This document shows, piece after piece, positions 44,757 to 54,409 of a stretch of DNA of 64,000 bases. The stretch comes from Hyphomicrobium_A sp963817485. Lineage in GTDB: Bacteria > Pseudomonadota > Alphaproteobacteria > Rhizobiales > Hyphomicrobiaceae. Location of the stretch: assembly GCA_963817485.1 (NCBI GenBank), contig CAWFOR010000019.1, positions 1 through 64,000 of the forward strand. Direction: 5' to 3'. The notes under the pieces are model-generated. The model worked only from the letters and a program-made list of their open reading frames with translations, was not told the origin of the DNA and ran no database searches. Every line of letters starts with the position of its first letter. The first letter of the stretch is position 1. Made by a program: the position numbers and the translations under genes.

Positions 44757-46116
44757 GTTCCGGGCATCGCTTTATCGAAGCGCCGGAGCGCCGGCGCCCC
44801 GGGCCGCAGCATGGCCGGTGACGTTTGCAACGTTCCGGGGGCAGTGGCTTCCCGCGCTGATCGTCATTGGAGCAGTCATCTTCAATGCGGTGCTCGCGGT
44901 CGTGAACGGTCACCTCGTTCCGCTCACTCAATCCATGGTTATTGCCACCGAGATGCTGTTCGTGCTCACGGCCCACGCCATCGCGTTCCAGAACTATCAG
45001 CCGCAGATGAAGCGCTGGTACGTCCTCATCGGCATCCTTTTCGTCATCGCGATTGTTCGCGGCCTGTTCACGCAGGGCTTCGACCCCAAGCTGCTCCGCG
45101 ACGCTCTGCTAATCCCAACCTTCATCATTCTCGGCATCACCTTCAAGCCGCGCGGCCTGCCGACACTCATCGTCACGGTGGTCGCAATCTACGCCGCGTT
45201 CATGCTCCTGGAGGCGATCAGCACGGCGAGCTACGCGTGGGTGTTCAAGATCCAGGACTACTACATCAACACGCGCGGGTTTTCCGAAGACTTCTTCTGG
45301 AACAAGGACTCTCCACTGTTCGCGAGCGCGACGCGCCCCGACGGGCGGTTCTTCAACATCGTAGAGTTACACCGCCTTTCTTCAGTCTTCCTCGAACCTG
45401 TCGCCTCCGAGACGTTCTGCATCGTGGTTTGGACATTCATCTGGTCTTGCTACGACCGGCTCAGCCATCATGTCCTTATCGGCCTCGTGGTCGCGAGCCT
45501 GCTAATGGTCGTCGGCACCGACGGCCGATTAGCCCTAGTCATGTCAGGGATCATTCTGGCTTTCTGCCTCGTGGCGCCGAGGTTGCCGCGGGTGCTGCCG
45601 TTCTTCTACCTCCCGCTGATCGCAACAGCCGTCGCTATCCTGGTCTACTACGCTGGGCTGCAGTACGACGCTGACAATTTCAGCGGGCGCCTCGCTTTTT
45701 CCACGCACCTTCTTGCCAAATTCGATGTAGCCGAGTTTCTCGGCGCATCCAATACGTTATTGGGCCCCGCCGCCGACGCGGGCCTAGCCTACTTGATCCT
45801 CAGTCAGTCGCTTTTTGGCGTCATCATCCTCTGGTCCTATATTAGCCTCGGCTCCCGCGCGGATACGCCAGCGCAGATCCGCTACTATCATTCGACCTCC
45901 CTGTGGCTTTCGCTGTTCATGATGGTGGGCGCCGCGTTCCTCACCATCAAAACCGCCGGCCTGCTTTGGTTCATCTACGGCTCGTTGCAGAGGGACGAAG
46001 GGGCGGTACCCGACGCCAATTCGATCGCTTCATCGAAGGACCGCTGGGGCTACCGCACGCGTTCGCGGGCCCAGCGTGACTTTGGCCGCCGGACGGATGC
46101 AGCCCATGCCACATGA
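44731..46116 (+). CDS. O-antigen/exopolysaccharide polymerase (Wzy-like)
   Basis: About 461 residues from the ATG at 44731, overlapping the upstream GT4 gene by 26 bases; a GTG two codons earlier is possible. The protein is strongly hydrophobic with about 11 to 12 membrane helices and a long periplasmic loop in the middle around RGFSEDFFWNKDSPLFA and LHRLSSVFLEPVA, the common Wzy plan. Such polymerases join flipped repeat units in the periplasm. Sequence conservation in Wzy is low, so the call rests on topology and the locus. Its end overlaps the next gene start. Confidence 0.75.
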   Translation: MRTAIAPAEFRASLYRSAGAPAPRAAAWPVTFATFRGQWLPALIVIGAVIFNAVLAVVNGHLVPLTQSMVIATEMLFVLTAHAIAFQNYQPQMKRWYVLIGILFVIAIVRGLFTQGFDPKLLRDALLIPTFIILGITFKPRGLPTLIVTVVAIYAAFMLLEAISTASYAWVFKIQDYYINTRGFSEDFFWNKDSPLFASATRPDGRFFNIVELHRLSSVFLEPVASETFCIVVWTFIWSCYDRLSHHVLIGLVVASLLMVVGTDGRLALVMSGIILAFCLVAPRLPRVLPFFYLPLIATAVAILVYYAGLQYDADNFSGRLAFSTHLLAKFDVAEFLGASNTLLGPAADAGLAYLILSQSLFGVIILWSYISLGSRADTPAQIRYYHSTSLWLSLFMMVGAAFLTIKTAGLLWFIYGSLQRDEGAVPDANSIASSKDRWGYRTRSRAQRDFGRRTDAAHAT

Positions 46117-47200
46117 GGTGAAAAGCATCCACTACCTGCGCGGGCTTGCGGCGTTGCTCGTCGTATTCCATCACAGCATCATTCAGCTGGCGCCGGTGCG
46201 CGACCACTATGCGCACATCGAGTTTGGCCAGGCCGGCGTCGACATCTTTTTCGTGATCAGCGGTTTCGTCATATATCTGAGCAACGGCAAAGGGCGGCGG
46301 CTCGGGTCCGGCGAGTTCCTCAAGCGTCGCATCGTCAGGATCGTGCCGCTGTATTGGCTAGCTACGCTCGCCGTCGTCGCGGTTGCTGTCGTCGCGCCAA
46401 GGCTCTTCGCAACGACCACCGTGACCGCGCAGAACGTGGCGCAATCGCTGTTGTTCGTTCCAGCCTACAGCGCGGCCTTTCCGGATCAGATCTGGCCAGT
46501 GCTCGTGCCGGGCTGGAGCCTCAACTACGAAATGTTCTTCTACCTCGTGTTCGCGGTGGGTCTCTTGGTCGCGCGCGAACGTCTGCTGCTCTTTCTCGTC
46601 GTGATACTCGGGACTTTCGTTGTGGCCGGCCTGCTGCTCGACCCTCACCTCGCGCCCTTGAAGTCATACACGGACCCGAGGCTCTTGGAGTTTCTCTTCG
46701 GCGTGCTGCTTGCCCGCCTTTACATGGACATGGGTTTCAAAGGTCTCTCAGGCCTGGGCGTTCTGCTCCCGGCCGGCGTACTGCTTCTCGCGATCTCGCC
46801 AGCCCTGCCGATGCTGCAGCTCGGGAAGATACCGCCGTGGGCTCTTCCCGCTGCGTTTATTGTTACCGGCGCCCTCGCCATGGAGAAGCTGCTCGTTTCG
46901 ACAAGCTCGCCGCTCCTCCAACTGATGGGCGATGCGTCCTACGCTCTCTACCTCAGTCATCTGTTCACGCTCGGCGCGTTGCGGGTGATTTGGGCGAAGG
47001 CGGGTGTTCCGGTCGATAATCCCCAATGGACGCTGCTGTGGTTTGGCGTTGCGCTGAGCGCAAGCGTTGTCGTCGGCATTGCGGTTCATAAATGGCTCGA
47101 GAAGCCGCTACTCAGCGCCGGTCGCAGCCTCCTGGGGAGTGGACCCACGGCCCGGTGGCGGAAGGTGCCGATGCGATCCACGGGAGTTCCGGGCGAATGA
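46097..47200 (+). CDS. Acyltransferase 3 family membrane protein
   Basis: About 367 residues from the ATG at 46097 (46106 also possible), beginning within the polymerase gene. It has the acyltransferase 3 start IHYLRGLAALLVVFHHS with the catalytic His, then GVDIFFVISGFVIYLS and the TM-rich body (about ten helices). These enzymes put acetyl, succinyl or similar groups on sugars of exported polysaccharides. It is coupled by an ATGATG overlap to the GH5 gene. The acyl group is unknown. Confidence 0.9.
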   Translation: MQPMPHEVKSIHYLRGLAALLVVFHHSIIQLAPVRDHYAHIEFGQAGVDIFFVISGFVIYLSNGKGRRLGSGEFLKRRIVRIVPLYWLATLAVVAVAVVAPRLFATTTVTAQNVAQSLLFVPAYSAAFPDQIWPVLVPGWSLNYEMFFYLVFAVGLLVARERLLLFLVVILGTFVVAGLLLDPHLAPLKSYTDPRLLEFLFGVLLARLYMDMGFKGLSGLGVLLPAGVLLLAISPALPMLQLGKIPPWALPAAFIVTGALAMEKLLVSTSSPLLQLMGDASYALYLSHLFTLGALRVIWAKAGVPVDNPQWTLLWFGVALSASVVVGIAVHKWLEKPLLSAGRSLLGSGPTARWRKVPMRSTGVPGE

Positions 47201-48303
47201 TGCACAAACGCGGCTATCAGAGCAGTTTTGCGAGCCTGCTTCGGCCAGGTCTATGGCTTGCAGCCATCACAAGCGTGTCCGTTCTGGCGCCGCCGAAAGC
47301 GATGTCGGCCGTCGATCGACCGTTCTTGACCGGCGTGAACCTTGCGGGCGCGGGCTTTGGCAGCGAGCGCATCGTCAAGGGCGGCGGACGCGGCCGCCAC
47401 GGCATAGACTATGTGTATCCCGTTGAGCCCTTCGCTCCCGGCTACACCTCCCCCAGCTATTTCGTCTCGAACGGTATGAACGCATTCCGCCTGTCGTTTC
47501 TCTGGGAGCGCCTGCAGCCAAAGCTGGGTGGCCCGCTGGATGAGGGTGAATCCGCTCGTCTCGTCAAAGCCACGGATCAACTGCTCAAGCTCGGCGCGTG
47601 GGTGGTGATCGATTTGCACAACTACGCGCGCTACGAGAACTCGTTGATCGGGTCTGACGCCGTCAAGATCGACGACTTTGCCGATGTCTGGGGACGTATC
47701 GCTCAACTGTTCAAAGGCAAGGACCGGGTGCTGCTCGGATTGATGAACGAGCCGCACGACATGTCCACCGAGACTTGGGTCAGCGCGGCCAACGCCGCAA
47801 TCGGCGCAATTCGTGCCGCCGGAGCATCGAACCTCATCCTCGTGCCCGGCAACGCCTGGAGCTCGGCCGCCAAATGGTACGACAGCTCCTACGGCAAGCC
47901 GAATGCCGAGGCGCTGCTCGACATCTCCGACCCGTTGGACAAGGTGGTGTTCGAGGCACACCTCTACCTCGATGGCAACTCCTCCGGCACGAGCGATGCC
48001 TGCGTCAGCAAGACGATCGGCGTCGAGCGGCTGCAGCCGTTTGCACGCTGGCTCGGCGAGCACCGCAAGCTCGGATTCATAGGCGAGTTCGGTGCGGGAC
48101 GAAGCGACGTGTGTCTCGCGGCTCTGGCGGCAATGTCGGACAGCATGCGCTCGCGGCCGGACATCTATCTGGGCTGGACGTATTGGGCCGCGGGCCCTTG
48201 GTGGCCCGACGACTATTTCACCCTTATCGAGCCGCGGTCCGGGGATGCGCCGCAGATGCTCGCGCTCCGGCCTTACTTATCGACAGCCGCGCCGTCACGA
48301 TAG
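47197..48303 (+). CDS. GH5 family glycanase, secreted
   Basis: This 368-residue glycoside hydrolase begins with a signal peptide (about 1-38, ending MSAVD) and a GH5 catalytic barrel. The acid/base is Glu185 in LMNEPHD and the nucleophile Glu297 in FIGEFGAG; AHLYLDGN supplies a conserved His. All key residues are present. An endoglucanase-like enzyme in a polysaccharide locus usually trims or releases polymer in the periplasm, as do BcsZ or ExoK. The backbone probably contains beta-linked glucose or mannose. It is the last gene of the rightward unit, with the convergent glycosyltransferase gene starting 28 bases away. Confidence 0.9.
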   Translation: MMHKRGYQSSFASLLRPGLWLAAITSVSVLAPPKAMSAVDRPFLTGVNLAGAGFGSERIVKGGGRGRHGIDYVYPVEPFAPGYTSPSYFVSNGMNAFRLSFLWERLQPKLGGPLDEGESARLVKATDQLLKLGAWVVIDLHNYARYENSLIGSDAVKIDDFADVWGRIAQLFKGKDRVLLGLMNEPHDMSTETWVSAANAAIGAIRAAGASNLILVPGNAWSSAAKWYDSSYGKPNAEALLDISDPLDKVVFEAHLYLDGNSSGTSDACVSKTIGVERLQPFARWLGEHRKLGFIGEFGAGRSDVCLAALAAMSDSMRSRPDIYLGWTYWAAGPWWPDDYFTLIEPRSGDAPQMLALRPYLSTAAPSR

Positions 48304-48331
48304 CCGGCGCCGCGCGACCCGCGACGGTCCG

Positions 48332-50190
48332 TTAGCGCTCCTGGTTATAGACAGGCACGCGCCGAGTTTCGGCCAGTACACGAAACATGAAACCGAGATT
48401 GCCGATCACGTAGCGGCGTGCCAGCCGCCGCGGCTCCTGCAACAAGCGGTAGATCCACTCGCAGCGCAACTGCCGAACCCACGACGGCGCCCGGCGCACA
48501 CTGCCCGCCTCGAAATCGAACAACGCGCCGACCCCGAACAAGAGCCTTGCTCCGGTCTTGGCGCCAAATCGATCGATCCAGAGCTCTTGCAGCGGATTGC
48601 CCATGCCAACGAGCACGCAGTCGGCGTGTGCGGCGCGGATTTGGCGGCAAGTCTCCTCGGCGTCTGCAGCGTCGGCAAAGAAGCCGTTGCGACAACCGAC
48701 CAGCACGTGGCGCGGGTAGCGTGCGCGCAACCGTTCTGCCGCCTTGTTGACAGCGGCATCTGAGGTTCCGACGAGGTAGATCCGCAAGCGATGGCGAGTG
48801 GACGCTAGAAAGTCTGGAACGAAGTCCGTGCCGTTGAGATTGGCTGCAAAGGGGCGCCCAAACTTGTATCGGCTGGCAATGTCGACGCCGACGCCGTCGT
48901 TCAGGACGAGAAAGCTCCGTAAAGCCGAGCGAAATTCATCGTTGGCGCTGGCTATATTGAGAGTGTGCGCGTTCGCGAAGCTGACATTCAGTCGTTGGCC
49001 GGATGTCAGAGCGCGCTCTATCTCCGACAAAGCCCCCGTACGCGTCAGCGGACGGATGCGGACGCCACAGATCTCGCGCTCCCGCCAGCCGAGAATGTGC
49101 TCGTATTCGCGCACGAAGCGGCGAGCAACCTTTGGCCACGCATACCGCGCGGAAAGCTGCATCGCTCCGCTGCGCCGTGCACCATATCCCTTCGCGGATT
49201 CGGTTATGAAGGTGGCCATCTCCCTGCCGGCGGCCTCGGCGTCCTCGAACTTTACCGGCGCCCCCGTCTCGGAGCCGCCGAGGATGCTGGCAAAGCTTGG
49301 GATGGGGCTCACCATCGGAAGCAACCCCGCGGCCAGCGCCTCGACGAGCGTCAGGCCAAACCCCTCGTATTGCGATGCGCTCACAAGAAGGAGCTCGAGG
49401 CGATCACGCGCCTGATGTCGTCGTCGGTGGGATTCTCATGAACCGTGATCGCAGTGCCGTGGCGTGCCGCGCCGATGCGTTCTCTTAGGCCGGGCAGCAA
49501 GCTCGTCCCAGTCACCGCCCATGATGTGCAGTCGCGCCCGCGGGACCTCATCGCGGAGAACCTCGAAGGCGTCGATGAGACGATCAAGGCCCTTATTGGA
49601 GGAGAAGCGGCCGAAATCGACGAGCGTCGGCACAAATTTGCGCGAAGCGGCATCCGCAAATTTACTGGTGTCGACACCGTTGAATTCGGCGCGAACGGCG
49701 CTTTGCCACCTTCGAAAAATGGCTTCATCGTTGGCGCTGCAGGCAAACACGCGCCGGTATTGCCGCAAGGACGCGCGCGTGACGGTGTGGAAGAACACCG
49801 GCTTTAGAAAGCCCGCAAATTTTGTGTGAAAGAAGCCGCCGTGGGTGGAGAGGACCAGTGGCTTTCGATGCAGCAGGCGCGTCGCGGCCAGGAAGTCGCG
49901 AGATGCATCGACGCCATGCACGTGCACGATGTCGAAAGGCTCTATGCAAGGAGCTTCCGGCGCGATCGGATAGCGGGAGAACCCGAAAAAGAACCTGATG
50001 CGGTGCACCGGCACCCCTTCGACGCTGTCGTGGCGCAGCAGTCGCGTTGAAGGCTTAGAGACAAGCGGTCGAGCGTCACCGCTTCCGCGTTGACCCCTTC
50101 CATCCGCTGCTGCTTGGCGAGCGAAAGGACGAAGTTCTCGAGGCCTCCGATGCCCGGATTGAATTGACGCACGACGTGGACTACGCGCAC
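48332..50190 (-). pseudogene. GT4-WecG/TagA fusion glycosyltransferase, several frameshifts
   Basis: Three frames join into one gene from the ATG at 50190. The first part, MRVVHVVRQFNPGIGGLENF, is the start of a GT4 enzyme. A shift near 50060 leads to DIVHVHGVDASRDFLA and LVDFGRFSSNKGLDRLIDAF. Others near 49495 and 49395 lead to SQYEGFGLTLVEALAAGLLP. Without a stop the last frame runs into a WecG/TagA/CpsF domain (LNVSFANAHTLNIASAN, LNGTDFVPDF, GMGNPLQELWI), ending at 48332. The joined protein would be about 620 residues carrying two different glycosyltransferases. The WecG part adds a sugar such as N-acetylmannosaminuronate to a lipid carrier intermediate. The frameshifts may be sequence errors. 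Confidence 0.75.
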
Positions 50191-50244
50191 CGAGTGATCC
50201 TCCGACCGCTGGCCTGGCGCCCGGCGGCCTCATCCGTTGAATCG

Positions 50245-50920
50245 CTAGCCGGCCATGTTGAGGACGACGCCGATCGGCAGTTGCGGATCGGCGTCCAAGC
50301 GCGTCAGCGCGTCGATCACGTCCTGCTGGTCCGTTTGTGCCGCCTTGACCACCAGCAGCAATGCATCGGCGTGCTCGACGAGCGCGGCCGCATCGACGTA
50401 GTTCGCAAGCGCGGGAGTGTCGATGACGATCAGCTCGTGGTCGTCGCGAAGCTTGTCGAGAAACGCCCCCATGGCCTCGGAGCCCAGCACATCAAGGGGA
50501 CGACAATTGCTTGGGGCGGCCGCGCAGAAGTCCAGTCCGTCCTGCAATCGGATGGCGGGTGGAAATTGGGCAGCTACGCCAGGCTCGCTTTTCCCTGGGG
50601 AGGTTGAAGGCTCGGCACCAAGGGCGTCGGACAGCCCGCGAGCAGCGCAGATCGGCATCTACGAGAACGGTGCGCAGTCCGGTGCTCGCCGCGTAGCGAG
50701 CGAGCTGGGCGGCGACCGTGCTGCAACCTTCCCCTATGTGCGTCGCGGCGACGACAATCACCCGAGCCGGTCGCGCACTGCTGCTCTGGGTCCACTGCCG
50801 CAGGACGAAGATAGCCTGATTGAAGCGCCCGCCGTCCTCCTCGGGCAACTTCCAGTAAACGGGCGTGCATAGGTTATGCGCCGACACTTCGGTGCCTTCG
50901 TTCGATGGTAAGGTCGACAA
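50245..50920 (-). pseudogene. CpsD/CapB-like tyrosine kinase homologue, frameshifted
   Basis: From 50920 a short leader precedes RVIVVAATHIGEGCSTVAAQ and the second Walker element TVLVDADLR. Near 50640 the frame changes to RGLSDALGAEPS and continues to LIVIDTPALANYVDAAAL (Walker B) and a stop at 50245. The 676-base span indicates one indel. In bacterial tyrosine autokinases the P-loop reads GEGK-Ser/Thr; here the Lys is Cys, so catalysis may be lost. No Tyr-rich tail is seen at the C-terminus. The gene overlaps the end of the chain-length gene, the usual pair for Wzz/Wzc-type control of polymer length. Confidence 0.7.
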
Positions 50921-52331
50921 CAGGGATCTCCACTACGCACGGCAGCCCGAGCGCACGCTCGACCTCCGCTCGCAAACGCAACGGCCGGTGCGTCAGCTCG
51001 CGCATCAGACCTAGTCCGGCGCCTACCCCTAGCCACGCCACGCTTGCGAGCAGCAGCAACAGGGTCTTCTTCGGGCTCGATGGACGCGTAGGCGCCGCTG
51101 CGTAGGACAAAACCCGAGCATCTGGCCGCAGGAGTGCTTCCGCTCCCGTCTCATGATAGCGGGCGAGAAGGGTGGCATAGAGCTTGGTGGACACATCGAG
51201 ATCGCGCGTAAACTCGGAAAGCTTCGTTTGGTCGCCCTGGAAGGCGAGCGCGTTCTCCTTGAGCTTCGCCAGTCCGTCCTCCAGCAGCTTCACCTTACCC
51301 GCAGCGGAATCGGATGAGAGCTGGAAGCTCTCTACGATGCGTTTGATTTCGTTCTGTATCTCGATATTGAGGTTGATGAGCTCGGCCTTCGCGCTCACGA
51401 GGCATGCTGATCGCCGTATCGACTGACGTTATCGGCAATTCTGCGCTGTATCTCGGCCGCCTGCCGCCGATATTCGCTGATGACCGTGGACTGCAGCGCC
51501 GTGTCGAGAGACAGCAGCTGCTGCGGATTTTCGGCAAGGCTTTTTGCCTGGTTGAGGCGCGCCACTGCCTCCGCTGCACGAGCGCGGGCCGATGCGAGCT
51601 GCTCGGCATAGTCGGATATTTCTTTCTGCATCAAGGTCAGGCCACCGACCTCGACAGGACCTTGACTCGCCCGGTAGGCCTGCTGGCGCTGCTCGATACT
51701 ATTGATCTCCTTGCGGACATCGAGGATGCGCGCCTTCAGGCTCTGGTTCTCGCCGCGCGCTGCATCGAGTTTCGCCTGGAGGAGCTGATCGGTCAAATAC
51801 GCTTCGACGAACGCATTTGCGACCGCGGCCGCGCGCTCGCCGCTCGGATCGATGTAACACATGAACAAAGCTGTGTCCCTTGCGTTGGATGTCGGCATAG
51901 CGCATCAGCGCGTTTAGCGCGGACGGCGAGATTTTATTGGGAGCAGTTGCCGGCATCGTCGCCGCGTCGGTGGATTCCGTCGCCGGGGCTTGCATTCGCG
52001 ATCTGGACCCCTTCGGGCTTGGAGGCGAAAAAGCTCGGCCACCACGAGCTCGAGCGGACGCTGCCCTCTTGGGCGCTCGAAACTCCAGTTGGCTCAGAAC
52101 CCGCGCGGCGATCCGCGGAGACCGCAAAATCTCCACTTCGTCCTCGATAATCACATCGGACTTCGCCTCGGAAGCGGGGCTGCCCGGAGGCGTCGCGGAT
52201 TTCGTGTCGATTAGTATGCTCGCGATCGCCACATAGCGAGGCGTGATCAAGAAAAGCCCGACCATCGTGGCAATGAGGCCACCCGCGACCACGAGAGCGA
52301 TGAGCCGCGCCTGACGGCGCAGCGCCCCCAT
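50874..52331 (-). pseudogene. Wzz/GumC-like chain-length protein with compensating frameshifts
   Basis: The ATG at 52331 begins a basic segment and membrane helix (LIALVVAGGLIATMVGLFLI), followed by the Wzz domain start YVAIASILIDT and EDEVEILRSPRIAARVLSQL. Near 51880 the text moves to another frame (ERAAAVANAFVEAYLTDQLL and a long coiled coil). Near 51395 it returns to the first frame (ELINLNIEIQNEIKRIVESF) up to the second membrane helix (LLLLLASVAWLGVGAGLGL). The total is 486 codons with no net shift. Such proteins set chain length and form the periplasmic scaffold. Conservation along all three parts suggests indel errors or recent damage. Confidence 0.75.
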
Positions 52332-52530
52332 CAGGAACGCGAGATCAATCGGTGCGGGCCGGTGAGAAGCGCCAAGCGCATAGGGTCACGAGAGCTGGGC
52401 GTCACCTTCGGCAACGGAATCCAATTCTGTGTTTCGACGTAACACGGATTTTCCACCTCGGTTCTGGTGCCGGTGCGCAGGGGCACTCTGAGCAACCGTC
52501 GATGTTGCCTCGGATGCGCGGACGACGCGC

Positions 52531-53979
52531 TCAATAAGCGTGCCGATCCCAGAGCACGACGCCGATGGTTCGCAAAAGTATCTTGATATCGAGCCAGGGC
52601 GACCAATGATCGATGTAGTAGAGGTCGTGCTTAACGCGCAGCCGCATCAATTCGGGATCGCGTGTCTCACTTCGAAACCCGCTGACCTGGGCGAGACCGG
52701 TAATGCCCGGTTTGATCTTGCTGCGATTGACGTACTCTTCGATGAGCGCGGCGTAGTGCTCGTCGTGAGCGACAGCATGGGGCCGTGGTCCCACAAGCGA
52801 GAGCTCGCCCCTCAGAACATTAAACAACTGTGGCAGTTCATCGAGGCTCGTCCGACGCAAGAAGCGCCCCACCCGCGTTATGCGCGGATCGTCACGCTGG
52901 GCCTGGACCACGACGGGACCGTTTTCGAGCACCGTCATGCTTCTGAATTTGATGACGTTGACGACCCGGCGATAGCCCGTCCGGCCCTGCACGAAAAAGA
53001 CGGGCCCCGCGCTGTCGAGCTTGATGGCCAGCGCAATCACTGCCATGAGCGGCAAAAGCAAGACGAGCGCAGTTGCTCCCAAAACATAATCCATCGCGGC
53101 CTTAATGATGAGGCCGTTGGCATCGAGCGGACGCCTTTGAACGTTGACGAGGAGCATCGAGCCTTGCGCAAAGGCACCATGCACCTTGAACATCTCCGGC
53201 ACGTGGCCGGCATAGAGTTGCACGTCGACGTCTACCGCCTTCAGGCGGTTCACGACCGAGATTGCTCGCTCATGATCGCCCGCGCTCATGGCCACGATAA
53301 TGCGGTCGCAGCCGCCGCTGCGCGCGCGTTCAACGAGGTCGTCGATGCGGCCTTGCGAGACGCAAGAACGACTGGAAGGAAGATCTCCGAAGATTTCCAC
53401 TGCGCAACTATCCAACTCGCTCTCGCTCAGTATTTTCGCCACCACGGCGGCCGAGCTGGCATCGCCATAGATGGCCACCCGCTGGACGAATCTCGATTTG
53501 CGCGCGATCAGGCGGTCATAAAGGTTTGCCGCCCCAAAGATCAGCAAGGCGCTCGTGCCCAGCCAAAGGCTCAAGAAAAACGTGTTGTATCGGTCTTCGG
53601 CGCCGAGGAGGACAAGCAGCGACGAGACCACGAGCACTGCAATGGCAATTGCTGAAAAGACCGCGCGTCCGTCCACGGTGCCGCCGTCGGATTTGGAGCG
53701 CCTGATCAGCTTTCCGTGCCGAAACACCACGTAAGTGACAATCGATGCGACGCTCGCAAGGCCGAGAGTTGCCGAAAGTGCTTGCGCCTGGTGCGTGCCA
53801 AATAACTGATCGGCGAAGTGGACGAACAGCGCCGCCGTGAAGACCGCAGCGGCGCACAGCAGCGGAATGAACTCCGCGACCAGGTCCGGCGCCAAGGGAG
53901 AGCTTTTATGGCCATCGGGGCGGGGCCGCGGGGCTGCCCCGGCGGCGTTAAAAAAGTGATCAACCGGATTGACGAACAT
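52531..53979 (-). CDS. Undecaprenyl-phosphate sugar phosphotransferase (WcaJ/PssY type)
   Basis: About 482 residues from the ATG at 53979; the longer open frame upstream is Arg-rich and lies in the intergenic region, so it is rejected. Four N-terminal membrane helices, a CoA-binding-like Rossmann middle domain (VQRVAIYGDASSAAVVAK) and a fifth helix precede the catalytic domain. That domain contains the signatures VIKFRSM, RRTSLDELPQLFNVL and LSLVGPRPHAV. These enzymes attach the first sugar phosphate to undecaprenyl phosphate and so start the repeat unit. It is transcribed away from the LuxR regulator gene, sharing a 430-base spacer. Confidence 0.93.
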   Translation of the reverse strand: MFVNPVDHFFNAAGAAPRPRPDGHKSSPLAPDLVAEFIPLLCAAAVFTAALFVHFADQLFGTHQAQALSATLGLASVASIVTYVVFRHGKLIRRSKSDGGTVDGRAVFSAIAIAVLVVSSLLVLLGAEDRYNTFFLSLWLGTSALLIFGAANLYDRLIARKSRFVQRVAIYGDASSAAVVAKILSESELDSCAVEIFGDLPSSRSCVSQGRIDDLVERARSGGCDRIIVAMSAGDHERAISVVNRLKAVDVDVQLYAGHVPEMFKVHGAFAQGSMLLVNVQRRPLDANGLIIKAAMDYVLGATALVLLLPLMAVIALAIKLDSAGPVFFVQGRTGYRRVVNVIKFRSMTVLENGPVVVQAQRDDPRITRVGRFLRRTSLDELPQLFNVLRGELSLVGPRPHAVAHDEHYAALIEEYVNRSKIKPGITGLAQVSGFRSETRDPELMRLRVKHDLYYIDHWSPWLDIKILLRTIGVVLWDRHAY

Positions 53980-54409
53980 CGAGAAAGTCCATTTGCGGAC
54001 CGGCGTACGATGAGGCCCGAGGCCGGTCTTGCGGCAATGCACGTGCTGCAGAGCAAGATACGCACGGGGGGCTCGGGAAGGATGCTGAACAAAAGGTTGA
54101 GAGGCGCTAGTCCGAAAGAGGTAGGTGTACGGATTTTGAGGTGATGAACGTGTGCCGCGGCTCCTTGCGGACCCCGGGATAAATAGGCGGCGACGAAGCA
54201 ATTTACTCCGCGAGCGCATCGCTTCCGTAAGTGCGCAATCACCGCGCAATTTTACAATTAGTATTAACGAAGCATTTTGGCTGACGAAGGCTAGATTTGG
54301 CCAAAGTATTTCTAATATTCTTTGAATGGTTTTGGATGCAGCTTTGGATGCGGCAAAGATTACAAAATCCAAAACAGCGCGCGGCCGGAATTCAGCGGGG
54401 AGCTGATCC
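53980..54409. other. Divergent A/T-rich control region
   Basis: This 430-base spacer lies between the sugar transferase and the regulator. Its right half (54230-54375) is clearly A/T-richer than the window average, including TTTACAATTAGTATTAACG, which suggests promoters for one or both genes. It also holds the inverted repeat listed separately. No gene was recognised. Confidence 0.5.
54329..54375. promoter_or_regulatory. Possible operator for the LuxR-type regulator
   Basis: GTTTTGGAT (54329-54337) and its exact reverse complement ATCCAAAAC (54367-54375) flank another copy of the half-site, CTTTGGATGC. That makes a tandem TTTGGATGCAGC / TTTGGATGCGGC. The group ends 34 bases before the regulator start, a place typical of autoregulation. 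The binding partner is inferred. Confidence 0.45.
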
